A stretch of DNA of 64,000 bases, from assembly GCA_004293165.1 (NCBI GenBank), contig RDYL01000008.1, forward strand, positions 161,201-225,200, in the 5' to 3' direction. The stretch comes from Flavobacteriia bacterium (lineage in GTDB: Bacteria; Bacteroidota; Bacteroidia; Flavobacteriales; Flavobacteriaceae). A program made the translations under genes and the position numbers. The notes below the pieces were generated by a model. It was not told where the DNA came from. It did no database searches and saw nothing but the letters and a program-made list of their open reading frames with translations. The stretch's first letter is position 1; each line of letters opens with the position of its first letter. Of the stretch, positions 34,535 to 45,600 are shown one piece after another.

Positions 34535-35803
34535 TTAATTTTTAAGTAAAAAAGCTCCTACCGCACATTGTAAGCATTTTTTAGCATCACAATATTCTTT
34601 TTTTAATTGCAACAAAGATTGTGATTGAAATGCATTTTCTGCCAAAATTCCAATCGAAGCAAATTTGTCGATAATAATATTTTTCTCAGGCGGTAATGCA
34701 GTTATTAATTCCAAAATTTCTTGAGAATATTCTTTATGTAAACTTTGTTCAAAAGCAAATCGGATGGGTAATATAGTATTCATAACAATTAAGTCAATAA
34801 ATGCATGAGACATTTTCTTTTTCTTAGCAACGCTTTTTTTATCAAAATTATAATGTGTTTCCCAATAATCACTGACTTCTATTTGAAACAAAGTATAAAT
34901 TTCACTTATAGATGAAACATTGACAATCTTTGAGAACAAATTATGTTCTTTATGATATAAAGCGGCCAATTGTGCCAAACGAATAGTTGGAAAATTATCT
35001 GGTCGGTGTTTAAAAAATTCAACTTTATCAAAAACACTTTTAGAAATAGTGTATTTATGGCATAAATAATTATAATCGTTTTGTAATTTATTTGGATAGC
35101 AATCCTGAAAACTTGATTCCAACATATTTGCTTGTCCAAAAAATAGCGTTTCTAAATTTTCAATTGCAAACGATGCTTTTCGTATAACTGAAAACGGAAT
35201 CGACTTTGCCATATTTAAAAATAAAGCTCCATTAGTATTTAATCCAAAATTCTTAGCTAAAAGACAAAATAAAACCGCTTCCCAATCATTATTTGATTCT
35301 TTTAATAATTGTTTAATTTCTTCTGATTTTCGCTCCAATCGATCAAAATACAAACGTTCTTGCCAATTTTTAAAAATAAAACCATCTACTTTTTGAACAT
35401 CATTTTCACAATATATCCAAGATTTTTGAGTAATTAAAGATTGATATTTATTCACATCGGTCAATGCAACATAATTCCTCAATTCAAGTGTTGGAATTTC
35501 TAGATTATCCCTTCTAAAAATAGGCGTATCATGCTCCCAAACCACATGTAAAATAACCGAATCATAATTTGCATCTTTCTCATGATTATGTAAATACCAA
35601 TCCGATGACTTGAGATGAATTTCAATGTTTCCAGCCCATTTTTGATTCCCGATAATAATTTGTGCATTGAAAAAATCAGGACCTGCAAGTTGCAAATATT
35701 GACCTGAATGAAGAATCTGAATCGATTCTCCTGTAGTAGTTTGAAGTTGAGTAACAGCAAATTTCTTATGCTGCCAAACGTGGTGCAAAAAATCTTCTTT
35801 CAT
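34535..35803 (-). CDS. DUF2851-family protein
   Basis: A 422-residue soluble protein that starts MKEDFLHHVWQHKKF and carries the family segment LQLAGPDFFNAQIIIGNQKW, then GNIEIHLKSSDWYLH and VILHVVWEHD. The C-terminus has a cysteine group, CDAKKCLQCAVG, suggesting metal binding. The activity is unknown to me. The acidic/histidine segment around NIEIH and SDWYLHNH has the look of a nuclease-like core, but that is only an impression. The ATG at 35803 was chosen because a TATCTTTG box lies between it and the frame opening at 35860. Confidence 0.88.
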   Translation of the reverse strand: MKEDFLHHVWQHKKFAVTQLQTTTGESIQILHSGQYLQLAGPDFFNAQIIIGNQKWAGNIEIHLKSSDWYLHNHEKDANYDSVILHVVWEHDTPIFRRDNLEIPTLELRNYVALTDVNKYQSLITQKSWIYCENDVQKVDGFIFKNWQERLYFDRLERKSEEIKQLLKESNNDWEAVLFCLLAKNFGLNTNGALFLNMAKSIPFSVIRKASFAIENLETLFFGQANMLESSFQDCYPNKLQNDYNYLCHKYTISKSVFDKVEFFKHRPDNFPTIRLAQLAALYHKEHNLFSKIVNVSSISEIYTLFQIEVSDYWETHYNFDKKSVAKKKKMSHAFIDLIVMNTILPIRFAFEQSLHKEYSQEILELITALPPEKNIIIDKFASIGILAENAFQSQSLLQLKKEYCDAKKCLQCAVGAFLLKN

Positions 35804-35829
35804 TCTGTATGGCGTATATAATTGAAAAA

Positions 35830-35852
35830 CAAAGATAAAAAAATTATATTTG
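35830..35852. promoter_or_regulatory. overlapping divergent promoters (DUF2851 gene and PNGase F-like gene)
   Basis: Minus-strand TATCTTTG at 35837-35830 serves the DUF2851 gene. Plus-strand TATATTTG at 35845-35852 serves the gene at 35871, with TTG at 35822-35824 20 bp upstream. The two promoters overlap, so their polymerases would compete. Confidence 0.6.
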
Positions 35853-35870
35853 CTGAACAACTCAACTTTT

Positions 35871-37559
35871 ATGAAAAAAATTATAACTATTACACTACTA
35901 AGTCTTTTTTCGTTGGTTAATGCGCAAACTAAAGTAAAACCAATAAAAGGTCTAAAAATATCTTATATTAGAAGTTCAAACGGAAAACTTATTGAAAATC
36001 AAGATGCGATTTTTGTTTTTACAAATCCAGCAGAAACTTTAGTAACTTCTGAAAAAATGAATTCTGGAAAAGCGGAATTTCCATTCGAACAAACTTTAAT
36101 TAATCGGTCTCAAAATAAAATTATTCAGGTTACTCAATTAAAAAAAGAGAAATCAGTTACAACAGTTGATAGTATTTCTTTAGCGAAACAAAATTTTGAG
36201 TTTTTATCGGATACCAAAACTATTTTAGGCTACAAATGTCAAAAAGCGAAAACCATTATCAATTCGAACACTATTGAACTTTGGTATACCAACGAACTAG
36301 AAGTAAAAGGCGCACCAACCGTTTTAGGACAAAATATTGGTTTAGTTTTAGAAATGGTTCGCAATGGTAATTTTGTGATTTCGGCAACAAAAATTGAAAA
36401 AATAAAATCGATTAATCCAAATGAAGAACTTCAAAAATATACTACAAAAAGCAATCCTATTGATGGATTGTCTTATAAAGATGTAGTTTGGAAAAGTCGT
36501 TTTACGACAATAAAAATTTTTGAAAATGAAATCATCAACTTTTCTGACGCTTCAAAGTCAAATGACAGTATTTTACGATTTGCAAACGGAACTATTATTT
36601 TGAAAAAAATCACTTTTCCTGAAATCAAAAAAGGAGATTTAGTCTTTTTAAATTTAGCCGAACAATCGAATGGTGATGCTTATGACAGAACGGGTTCTGT
36701 TTTTATGATTCCACAAGATAAAAAGCAATCGTTTTTTGATGGTTTACAAAATGGAGCTAAAACTTTACCTATTTATGAAAACGGAAATGGAAAGCAATAT
36801 CAGGGTGTTGTTGCCACTTCTGATTTTTCTCCAATAATTGAATTGATGCGCTTTTTTACGCCTTTCGGAATTAAACAATACAATCACATTCAGTTGAAAG
36901 ACAAAACTTGGCACGAAATTGTTCCGTACCGAATGGACATAACCGATTTAAAAACAAATGTATCAGGAAAAACAGTTTATATCGGAACTTTTATTGGTAA
37001 TTATGACAAAGGCGGACACAAGATTTCGATGAATATTACGATTAATCCAAGCGAAAGTACGTTAGACAAAACCAATGTTTCTATTCCGTTATTCAACACC
37101 ACAAATGTTATGGAAATGGCGGGTCAAGAATATGCCACCATGTTTAATCATGAAAAAGGATTGGAAGTGACTTTCAATTTAGAGAAAGAAATCAAAAATG
37201 CTAAATTACGCTACATAGCCACTGGCCACGGTGGTTGGGAAAACGGTGACGAATTTGTCCCAAAACGAAACACCATTGTTTTAAACGGAAAAGAAGTATT
37301 TTCTTTTATCCCTTGGCGACAAGATTGTGGTGGCTATCGTTTATTTAATCCAGCTTCAGGAAATTTTAACGACGGATTATCTTCCTCTGATTTGAGTCGT
37401 TCGAATTGGTGCCCGGGAACAGCTACGAATCCTATTTATATAGAATTAGGTGATTTGAAAGCGGGAACACATAAAATACAAGTCAAAATTCCACAAGGCC
37501 CAAACGAAGGCGGAAGTTTTAGTGCTTGGAATGTTTCTGGTGTTTTACTAGGAGAATAA
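35871..37559 (+). CDS. secreted GLPGLI / PNGase F-like fusion protein
   Basis: A 562-residue secreted protein. The signal peptide is MKKIITITLLSLFSLVNAQ. The N-terminal 200 residues show GLPGLI-family features (DTKTILGYKCQKAKT, ELWYTNELEVKGAPTVLGQN, GLVLEMV). A middle and C-terminal region resembles PNGase F: ELMRFFTPFGIKQYNH and WHEIVPYRMDITD, then IATGHGGWENGDEFVPKRNT, CGGYRLFNP and SRSNWCPGTATNPIYIEL. PNGase F removes N-glycans from asparagine. The WCPG site fits, and acidic residues in the active region (WENGDEF) are in place, but activity is inferred. No type IX sorting tail is seen. Confidence 0.85.
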   Translation: MKKIITITLLSLFSLVNAQTKVKPIKGLKISYIRSSNGKLIENQDAIFVFTNPAETLVTSEKMNSGKAEFPFEQTLINRSQNKIIQVTQLKKEKSVTTVDSISLAKQNFEFLSDTKTILGYKCQKAKTIINSNTIELWYTNELEVKGAPTVLGQNIGLVLEMVRNGNFVISATKIEKIKSINPNEELQKYTTKSNPIDGLSYKDVVWKSRFTTIKIFENEIINFSDASKSNDSILRFANGTIILKKITFPEIKKGDLVFLNLAEQSNGDAYDRTGSVFMIPQDKKQSFFDGLQNGAKTLPIYENGNGKQYQGVVATSDFSPIIELMRFFTPFGIKQYNHIQLKDKTWHEIVPYRMDITDLKTNVSGKTVYIGTFIGNYDKGGHKISMNITINPSESTLDKTNVSIPLFNTTNVMEMAGQEYATMFNHEKGLEVTFNLEKEIKNAKLRYIATGHGGWENGDEFVPKRNTIVLNGKEVFSFIPWRQDCGGYRLFNPASGNFNDGLSSSDLSRSNWCPGTATNPIYIELGDLKAGTHKIQVKIPQGPNEGGSFSAWNVSGVLLGE

Positions 37560-37591
37560 AAAAAGGACGTTCAATTGAACGTCCTTTTTTT
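37558..37591. terminator. bidirectional terminator between convergent genes
   Basis: Perfect palindrome GGACGTTCAA/TTGAACGTCC flanked by seven A and seven T, serving the PNGase F-like gene and the cystathionine beta-synthase gene. Confidence 0.9.
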
Positions 37592-37592
37592 A

Positions 37593-38954
37593 TTATTTTA
37601 TTGAACCAATAATATCATATTTAGTAATAATGTGATGTTTTCCATTTCCTAAATCAACCAAAACCGCTTGGTTATCTTTGGTAATAAGCTTAGAAACATC
37701 TTCAACCGGTGTTCCAATTTTTACGATTGGAAATGGTTTTCCCATTACTTCACGAATTGGACGTTCAGCTGTGTTTTTATCTGAAATGAAACTTTGAAAT
37801 AAATCCGATTCATCTACAGAACCAACAAATCCGTTCACATCAATTACTGGAATTTGAGAAATTTTATATTTTCTCATACGTTCAATGGCGTGCGAAACCA
37901 ATTCTTCTGTACGAACTACAACTAATGGTTTATCAATGTGTTCTTTAATTAAATCTTCTGCTTTAGTGATTTCTTCTTCTAAGAAACCTCTTTCACGCAT
38001 CCAATCATCATTAAACATTTTTCCAACATAACGGCTTCCAGAATCGTGAAATAAGACCACAACTACATCTTCTGGAGTAAAGTGTTCTTTTAACTGTAAT
38101 AAACCCTTTACAGCAGCTCCAGCAGAGTTTCCAACAAAAATACCTTCTTCTAACGCGATTTTTCTTGTATAAACAGCTGCATCTTTATCGGTTACTTTCG
38201 TAAAACCATCAATTAAAGAAAAGTCAACATTTTTAGGCAAAATGTCTTCACCGATTCCTTCTGTGATGTAAGAATAGATTTCGTTCTCATCAAAAATTCC
38301 AGTTTCATGGTATTTTTTAAAAACTGAACCATACGTATCAATTCCCCAAATTTTGATGCTTGGATTTTTCTCTTTTAAATATTTTGCCACACCAGAAATC
38401 GTTCCACCCGTTCCAACACCAACTACAAAGTGCGTGATTTTTCCTTCGGTTTGTTCCCAAATTTCTGGACCTGTTTGCTCATAATGCGCAATAGCATTAC
38501 TTGGATTATCATATTGATTTACGTACCAAGAATTAGGAATTTCATCACCTAATTTTTTTGAAACGGAATAATATGAACGTGGATCGGTAGGTTCCACATC
38601 GGTAGGACAAACAATTACTTTTGCACCTACAGCACGAAGAATATCTGATTTTTCTTTTGATTGCTTATCTGAAATAACAAAAATACATTTGTAACCTTTT
38701 ACGATAGCAGCTAACGCTAATCCCATTCCAGTGTTTCCAGAAGTTCCTTCAATAATGGTTCCTCCAGGTTTTAATCTTCCATCTGCTTCAGCATCTTCAA
38801 TCATTTTAACCGCCATTCTATCTTTAACAGAATTTCCTGGATTAAACGTTTCAACCTTAGCTAATACCAATGCATCTACTTCAGCAGTGATTTTATTTAA
38901 TTGTACTAAAGGTGTGTTACCAATAGTTTCTAATATATTTTTAGCGTATTTCAT
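37593..38954 (-). CDS. cystathionine beta-synthase-type PLP enzyme with CBS domains
   Basis: A 453-residue fold-type II PLP enzyme. PLP lysine K44 sits in NPGNSVKDRMA, followed by the substrate loop GTSGNTGMGLAL and the phosphate-binding GVGTGGTISG. Two C-terminal CBS domains (about 335-453, MRKYKISQIPVIDVNGFVG) are typical of full-length cystathionine beta-synthase, as opposed to plain cysteine synthase. The reaction would be homocysteine plus serine (or cysteine) to cystathionine. It has a very good promoter and stands alone. Confidence 0.92.
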   Translation of the reverse strand: MKYAKNILETIGNTPLVQLNKITAEVDALVLAKVETFNPGNSVKDRMAVKMIEDAEADGRLKPGGTIIEGTSGNTGMGLALAAIVKGYKCIFVISDKQSKEKSDILRAVGAKVIVCPTDVEPTDPRSYYSVSKKLGDEIPNSWYVNQYDNPSNAIAHYEQTGPEIWEQTEGKITHFVVGVGTGGTISGVAKYLKEKNPSIKIWGIDTYGSVFKKYHETGIFDENEIYSYITEGIGEDILPKNVDFSLIDGFTKVTDKDAAVYTRKIALEEGIFVGNSAGAAVKGLLQLKEHFTPEDVVVVLFHDSGSRYVGKMFNDDWMRERGFLEEEITKAEDLIKEHIDKPLVVVRTEELVSHAIERMRKYKISQIPVIDVNGFVGSVDESDLFQSFISDKNTAERPIREVMGKPFPIVKIGTPVEDVSKLITKDNQAVLVDLGNGKHHIITKYDIIGSIK

Positions 38955-39006
38955 TTTAAATTAAAGAAATTAAAATTTAGAAAATTTATGTTTTCAAAAT
39001 CGATTG

Positions 39007-39036
39007 CAAAGATAGTGTGAATATTACGAATACAAA
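39007..39036 (-). promoter_or_regulatory. promoter of the cystathionine beta-synthase gene
   Basis: Minus-strand TTTG (39036-39033) and TATCTTTG (39014-39007), spacer 18 bp. Confidence 0.7.
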
Positions 39037-39107
39037 AATGAAAATAAATAGCATATTATGTTACAAAAAGCGACATAAAGCTCATAAAATTGCCTTCCAA
39101 AAGTTTT

Positions 39108-40994
39108 TTATTGAAAGAAATTCCAAACTAATCCAAAACGAACAATAAAATCTCTGTACGGATAATTTGGTGCTGAATAAAAATCGTAACCTGTCCAAGC
39201 CGAGTTGAAATGTTCTGCTTTTAAGAAAATTCGAGTTTGTTTTACTCTAGCATTAATAAAGAAATCCATCATTGGAAATCCACCAATTTTAGTTTCATTT
39301 TGAACATAAAATTCACCCATTATAGGATTGTAATCATTTGCATAATACTTCGTAAAATATTGAAAAGTTACACCCGTTTGTAAAAGCATTGCCTTTTTAA
39401 ATACATAATCAGTGAAATACAAAGTGTTTCTTGTAACAATTTTTGGAACATTTACAACATCATTTGATTGATCCACTTTTTGATATAAAATAGTATTGTC
39501 TAAAGCGAATTTCCAAAACTTAATTTCTTTACTAGCTTTTACTGCAAGATAATTAATAGTGTTATCATACTGCATTGGTTTTACTTCTAAAATGGCAATG
39601 TTATTTGTAATATTATCAAAATACAAATGATCATTTAACACTTTGTAAGTAGCTGAAATATCTATCCATTTTGATTGAACAGAAAAATCAAATTGGTTTA
39701 CTTTTTCATTTTTAAAATTGTTGAACCAATTATAATTTATATAGCCACTTTGATATAAATTATAATTCAAATTAGGCAAACTATTTAATTTTTGGTATTT
39801 GAAATGCAATTTGAAATCTTCATTAAAAGAATATTCTGCTGAAGCTTCAATATTTGAAATAGATTGTTCAGAAATAGACTGAGAGGCATGTAATTTAACA
39901 TTAACTCCGTTAATTAAATAAAAATAATTACCTCCAACCATGTTAATTCTATCGGAAATTGAATTTGGAATTGCAATTGTTCCATTTGAATTATAAACCA
40001 CACTGTTGTAATAATAATTATAGTGATTATCATCAATAAAAAACTCTAAATCCCCATATGATTTAGTTTTATAAGCTATCCCAAATTTATTATAGAAATG
40101 ATTATAACGTGTTTTATTATTAATATTATTGGTGTAAGAATTCCCATATCGAGAATTTATAGTAGGTTGCGTAAATTGAAAAAACTTATATTCTTGATTG
40201 AATTGATGTGTAAAAACTAAACTATTTGGATTATCCTTTTTTAATTTAAATGAATGACCTATAAAAAATCGATTCCCTTTTAAAAGTGACGTTGCGTTTG
40301 TAAAATAAACTTTAATTCTTTCTCTTTCACCAAAAGGATCTTCACTTAATTCAAATTCACTTGGATTGACAATTCCTCCATTTTCTTGATTTGAAATATC
40401 TTGACCTGTAAAATGAGCATTTAAAAAATAACGTTTATCCTCGGTAAAATAACTGGTGGTAAATCTAAAATTACCCGAACTAGTTAAATTATTTACATAT
40501 TTACCCAATGAACGCAACCCTTTATACGCAATTGAAAAATTAAGATTAGGTTTTGTATTAACTGTTAAAAAAGCATCTAATGATTGCCCTTGTTCCATAA
40601 CCGTCTTAAAATACAAATCAGACAATGGAGTAGGAACCGAATAATACTTTATATCATTTGCTTCTAAGTAATTAACATGTTTGGCTTGAAAACCAAAATT
40701 TGGAAAAACGTTTTTATTTGTTAATCCGAAAAATAAGGTATTATAAGCATGTCCTTCATTTGCAAATGGAAGTAATCCAAAAATATCTTTTCGTAGAAAG
40801 TTGTATTTATACTCGCTTTTAATAGTAAGAGAAGTATCTACATAAGTAGTATCTTTTTGCAGGGTATAGATTTTGTATAACTTGATACTAGGTTTTACCT
40901 CTTTTTCTTTACTAGAATCTAGATTAACACCAGAATCATTCTGAGCATAAACAAAAGAAGTAATAAATATAAAAAACAAAAACAGATTTTTCAT
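39108..40994 (-). CDS. putative outer-membrane porin (Porin_10-like)
   Basis: A 628-residue protein with signal peptide MKNLFLFFIFITSFVYAQ. Alternating aromatic and polar residues fit a large beta barrel, with many Asn, Tyr and Phe, such as NYNLYQSGYINYNWFNNF. It ends DFIVRFGLVWNFFQ with the terminal aromatic residues of outer-membrane barrels. Segments such as FGLLPFANEGHAYNTLFFGL match the putative porin family of Bacteroidota. The substrate is unknown. A TACATTTG box ending 11 bp before the first possible ATG (41000) makes the ATG at 40994 the better start. Its place downstream of SusCD may be coincidental. Confidence 0.85.
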   Translation of the reverse strand: MKNLFLFFIFITSFVYAQNDSGVNLDSSKEKEVKPSIKLYKIYTLQKDTTYVDTSLTIKSEYKYNFLRKDIFGLLPFANEGHAYNTLFFGLTNKNVFPNFGFQAKHVNYLEANDIKYYSVPTPLSDLYFKTVMEQGQSLDAFLTVNTKPNLNFSIAYKGLRSLGKYVNNLTSSGNFRFTTSYFTEDKRYFLNAHFTGQDISNQENGGIVNPSEFELSEDPFGERERIKVYFTNATSLLKGNRFFIGHSFKLKKDNPNSLVFTHQFNQEYKFFQFTQPTINSRYGNSYTNNINNKTRYNHFYNKFGIAYKTKSYGDLEFFIDDNHYNYYYNSVVYNSNGTIAIPNSISDRINMVGGNYFYLINGVNVKLHASQSISEQSISNIEASAEYSFNEDFKLHFKYQKLNSLPNLNYNLYQSGYINYNWFNNFKNEKVNQFDFSVQSKWIDISATYKVLNDHLYFDNITNNIAILEVKPMQYDNTINYLAVKASKEIKFWKFALDNTILYQKVDQSNDVVNVPKIVTRNTLYFTDYVFKKAMLLQTGVTFQYFTKYYANDYNPIMGEFYVQNETKIGGFPMMDFFINARVKQTRIFLKAEHFNSAWTGYDFYSAPNYPYRDFIVRFGLVWNFFQ

Positions 40995-41010
40995 TTGCAT
41001 AAAATAATGG

Positions 41011-41018
41011 CAAATGTA
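41011..41018 (-). promoter_or_regulatory. -7 box for the porin gene
   Basis: Minus-strand TACATTTG between the SusD terminator and the porin gene; predicted leader of about 11 nt to the ATG at 40994. Confidence 0.55.
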
Positions 41019-41038
41019 ATGAGAAAATAGGGAATAAA

Positions 41039-41063
41039 AAAAGGGCTACAAAAGTAGCCCTTT
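41039..41063 (-). terminator. terminator of susCD
   Basis: AAAGGGCTAC/GTAGCCCTTT stem with a 4-base loop and a run of T on the minus strand, 22 bp after the susD-like stop. Confidence 0.85.
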
Positions 41064-41085
41064 AAAATATATGATATACTAAATA

Positions 41086-42627
41086 TTAGTAACCAGTATT
41101 TTGTTGAATAGCACCATTAGCATTAATTTCTGCTTGAGGTATAGGTAAAGCCCATTTGTAACTAGTTAATGGTAAATTTACTGGATTTCCACCCGGAATA
41201 TTTAAACCATCATAATCTCTTGGGTGTCTATCTAAACCAGAAATACCAGCTTGTACTCCTAAACGTTTGATGTCAATAAATCTGTGACCTTCGAAAGCTA
41301 ATTCTAAACGTCTTTCATCTAATACACCTTTCCAAGCAGCTGTAGCATTAGCATAAGATGGAGCAACTTGGTTAGAACCAAAACGAGCATCTCTAATTGC
41401 ATCAATAGCAGTAGCAACACCAGCAAAATCATTTGCAGCAGCTCTACACTCAGCTTTGATTAAATACATTTCAGAAATTCTCATTACTTTATGGTCATTA
41501 TTGAAAGCATTTGTTGCAGAAGTAGCAGCAGTAGTACTACCTGTAGCAACACCACCATGCTTATGTAACACTAAACGATCAGAACCTAAATAATCAGCAT
41601 CTGTTTCCCAAGTTGAAGAAATAATAGAAGATGGAGCTATAATTACTGATCTTCTAACATCAGATGAGTTAGCATCTAAAATATTAAACAATGTTCTACC
41701 AACTTCGTAAAATGGCGAACCACCAACTGAAGGACGAATTGAACACCATCCATTGTGTAGGTTTGAATCTTGAGTGTTTTGTTGAACTGTACGTTTTAAT
41801 CTAAATAAAACCTCAACATTAGCAGGCTCATTATCAGTCCAGAAAACTTGTCTATACTGTGCAGGAGTAGCTAAATTAACACCAGAAGTAGCAATTACGT
41901 CATCAGCCCATATTTCAGCATTAGTATAATCACCTTTGTAAGCGTAAGCACGAGCTTTTAAACCTTTAGCAAAGTTTCTGTTTGCTTGAAAAACCGCTGG
42001 AGCAGTAGCTGTATTAGTAGCTAATATAGTTAAAGCAGCATCTAAATCAGAATGAATTAAAGTATAAAAATCCCCATTTGTTGATCGTAAAGGCAACTCA
42101 TCAGTACCAATTACTCTATCAGATAAAACACCTGCTAAAGCAGAATTGTCTTTTGTATTTGGTGAATAGTATGCAAGAATGTTTAAATGCGCATAAGCCC
42201 TTAAAATTAAAGCTTCAGCTTTTAAACGATCAATAAACTGTTGATCCGCAGCATCTACGGCAACAATTGAACTAGAACGTGCAATTACGCGATTAATTCT
42301 AGCTAATGCAAAATAATTTGATTGCCAAATAGCTGTAGGTGCAGCAGATGATGGAAAAATGTTAAAAACAATTTCCGCAGAAACCCCTTGACCTCCATTA
42401 TTAAAACCTTTCGTTGCTTCATCTGTAAAAACAGAAGTAAAAACAGAAGCTGTTCTGTTTGTCAATATATTGTATCCTGAATTCAACAACCTTTGCATGT
42501 CAGTAGAAGTCACAATAGCAACATCTTCAGTTAATTGCCCTGGAGCAAAAGTCTCCGTCAAATCTTCATCACAAGATACTATAAAAATAGTACTTGCAAC
42601 TAATAAATAACTTAAATATTTTTTCAT
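41086..42627 (-). CDS. SusD/RagB-family outer-membrane lipoprotein
   Basis: A 513-residue lipoprotein with a lipobox cysteine at C19 (YLLVASTIFIVSC) followed by acidic residues that favour surface export in Bacteroidota. The SusD family start (APGQLTEDVAIVTSTDMQRL) and the C-terminal segments RRLELAFEGHRFIDIKRLG and ALPIPQAEINANGAIQQN are typical. It caps the SusC barrel and binds the ligand. It follows the susC-like gene by 12 bp. No glycan-degrading enzyme is nearby, so the ligand may be a peptide or another nutrient. Confidence 0.95.
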   Translation of the reverse strand: MKKYLSYLLVASTIFIVSCDEDLTETFAPGQLTEDVAIVTSTDMQRLLNSGYNILTNRTASVFTSVFTDEATKGFNNGGQGVSAEIVFNIFPSSAAPTAIWQSNYFALARINRVIARSSSIVAVDAADQQFIDRLKAEALILRAYAHLNILAYYSPNTKDNSALAGVLSDRVIGTDELPLRSTNGDFYTLIHSDLDAALTILATNTATAPAVFQANRNFAKGLKARAYAYKGDYTNAEIWADDVIATSGVNLATPAQYRQVFWTDNEPANVEVLFRLKRTVQQNTQDSNLHNGWCSIRPSVGGSPFYEVGRTLFNILDANSSDVRRSVIIAPSSIISSTWETDADYLGSDRLVLHKHGGVATGSTTAATSATNAFNNDHKVMRISEMYLIKAECRAAANDFAGVATAIDAIRDARFGSNQVAPSYANATAAWKGVLDERRLELAFEGHRFIDIKRLGVQAGISGLDRHPRDYDGLNIPGGNPVNLPLTSYKWALPIPQAEINANGAIQQNTGY

Positions 42628-42639
42628 AGTAAAAATTTT

Positions 42640-45600
42640 TTAAAATTTAATATCTAAACCAAAAGTATAGATTCTTGGTGTTGGATATTGATATAAATCT
42701 TCAAGTCTTGGACTTTCTGGATCATAACCTCTCCATTTAGTAAAATTAACTAAATTTTCACCTTGTAAACTAAACGATAAATCAGTAATAAAAGTTTTCT
42801 CTAAGAATCTTTTAGGAACTTTATAACCAATTTGTAAGTTTCTTAAACGAATGTAAGATGCATCTGTTAAGAATCTATCAGATAAATCATCAGATCCTAA
42901 ATTTGCAGCTGATAACGAAGGTACATCAGTACTTGTATTAGTAGGTGTCCATGCATTTGCCATTTCAGAAGCTACAGTAAACTGACCTAAGTTAGTTGGA
43001 TCCATTAATGATTCATAATCAGTATCAAATCTCCATACATCTGTTACGAAAGTAAAAGTTGTTGCAGCGAAGAAACCTTTGTAATCAAAATCAAAACCAA
43101 AACCTCCTTGCCATTTTGGTTGAAAACTTTTACCTGTTTTTCTTTGATCTGCAGCAGTTACATTTTCAGTAACGTTACCATTGATATCTAAGAACAATAA
43201 TTCACCATTAGCCTCATTAACACCAACGTAAGGAATTGTATAGTACTCGTAGTACATTCCACCATTGTCAGAAACGTTAACTGTACCATGTTGAATTCTA
43301 CCGTTATTAGAAATAATACCATTAACTTCGTTAGTATTATGAGCTGCATTAGCTCTAATAGTTAACTTCATTTCATTAGCATCATTTTTGATTAAATCAT
43401 AAGCTAATTGAATTTCGTGACCAAAATTAGTAATAGAAGCAGCTGAGTTAACATTTAAACCTGAAGTTCCTGAAGTACTAGACACTGGTTGTGACAAATA
43501 CATATCCTTAGTTTCTCTATTGTAGTAATCGTAAGTACCTCTTAAACGACCTTTGAATAACTCAAAATCAATACCAGCATTCCATTGTTCAGTATACTCC
43601 CATTTTAATGAAGGGAAACCAAAGTTAATTCCATAACCTAAACCTCCATTATAAGTGTTGTTAGTTGGTTGATAAACATCTAAATATCTAACAGGAACAA
43701 TAGGAGCATAAACAGAACCATCAACAATTCGAGCATTACCAACAGTACCTATCGACCCTCTTAATTTTAATACATTTACATATGAAGATACACCGTCCAT
43801 AAATGATTCTTTATCAATATTCCATCTACCACCAATAGACCAGAATCTTTCAGATTGATTCTCAGCAGAGAAATAACTTGTTTTGTCAGATCTTATCGAT
43901 GCAACTAAACCATATTTTTCTTTGAAATCATAATCAAAAGAACCAAAATAAGAAATATAATCAACTCTTGATCTACCAGCAGAAGCTTGAGGAACATACC
44001 AGTCATTAGTACCTAAATCAGCAATATAACCAGAACCTGTATTTGGAACAAACGTTTGAGGATTTAAACCTCTTTGTCTTTGGTTGTCAGCTTGGAAAGT
44101 TTGAAAATTATATTCAGCACTTCCATTAACACCAATTTTATGGTTACCAAATTGTTTTGTGTAATCTAATTGATAAAGATTATTGAAGATAAATTCTCTT
44201 CTGTTTTGAATATCTTCAAAACCATTAAACGCACCACCATCAAAACTAGCTACTCCAGGAGTATTAGAGAACAAAAGTGCATTAAAAGAGTTCGGATACT
44301 CTACCTGATTTCTAAAAGTAGTTAAATTTTCAGCAGAAGTTCTAACTCTAGCAGTTAAATCATCAGTAATTTTGTAAGCAGCCTGAGTAGCAACATTTAA
44401 TCTAGTTTCTTCAACTAAATTTCTATATTGAAACAATTTATCCATTAACATGTATGGCGTAGCCAACAAACCTGGAGTATTATTATACTCATCAAAAGTC
44501 CAAACAGAACCTTGGTAACGATCCGGATCTAAGTAAGGAGCTCCTAAATAAGCCCCTAAAATGTAGTTACGGTTTACGCCAGTAGTACCGATACTTGGAT
44601 CTTCATTGTTTTTAGAAAAACCTAAACCAATATTCATATAATAGCTAAACTTACCATTATTTGATTTACCATTTAAGTTGTTACGAACAGTAAATCTTTT
44701 TAAACCCGTAGTATTTAATGTACCTTCTTGGTTAAAATAACTTACTGAAGTAAATGAATTAATATTTTTTCCATTGTTTTCAATACTAAAATTGTGACTA
44801 GAAGACTGACCTACTCTAAAAAAATAATCAACCCAATCAGTATCAACGTCATAAGCAGCAATTTCAGCATCAGTTAAAGAAACACCTAAACCAGTTCCAT
44901 ATTCTTTCTCAAGAGATAACAAACCTTTAGCACTTATGAAATCATATTTTGGAGTTTGCAACTCAGTTAAACCATACTGAGATGAATATCTAAAAGTAGT
45001 TTTAGACTCACCAAAAGAACCTGTTTTTGTTTTAATAACAATAACACCGTTAGTACCTCTAGAACCATACTCAGAAACAGCTGCAGCATCTTTTAACACC
45101 TGTACTGATTCAATATCATTTGGATTTATTGATCTAAAGTTATCACTGTTAGATGGGAAACCATCAATAACATACAATGGGTCTCCATTTGCAGAAAACG
45201 ACCCAATACCTCTAATGATAACACTAGACTTAGCACCTGGCTGACCAGTTGAAGCTGTAATATTAACACCTGCTAACTGACCTTGCAATGTATTCATAAC
45301 ATTGGCATTTGGTCTGTTCTCAATAGTTTTACTATCAACTTTAGCTACAGATGTAACCGCTGATTGCTTTGTTACAGATCTGTAACCTTGAATAACTACG
45401 TCAATCCCCTCAACAACATCATCTTTTAATGACATATTGTAAGTACTTGCAGCAGTTATAGAAATTCTAGCAGTCTTCTTACCCGTGTAAGTAATTACTA
45501 AAACTTCACCTTGTTTAGCCTTGATAGTATAGTTACCATCAAAGTCAGTTGTAGTACCACGTGTTGTTCCTTCCACAACTACGTTAGCACCTGCAATTGG

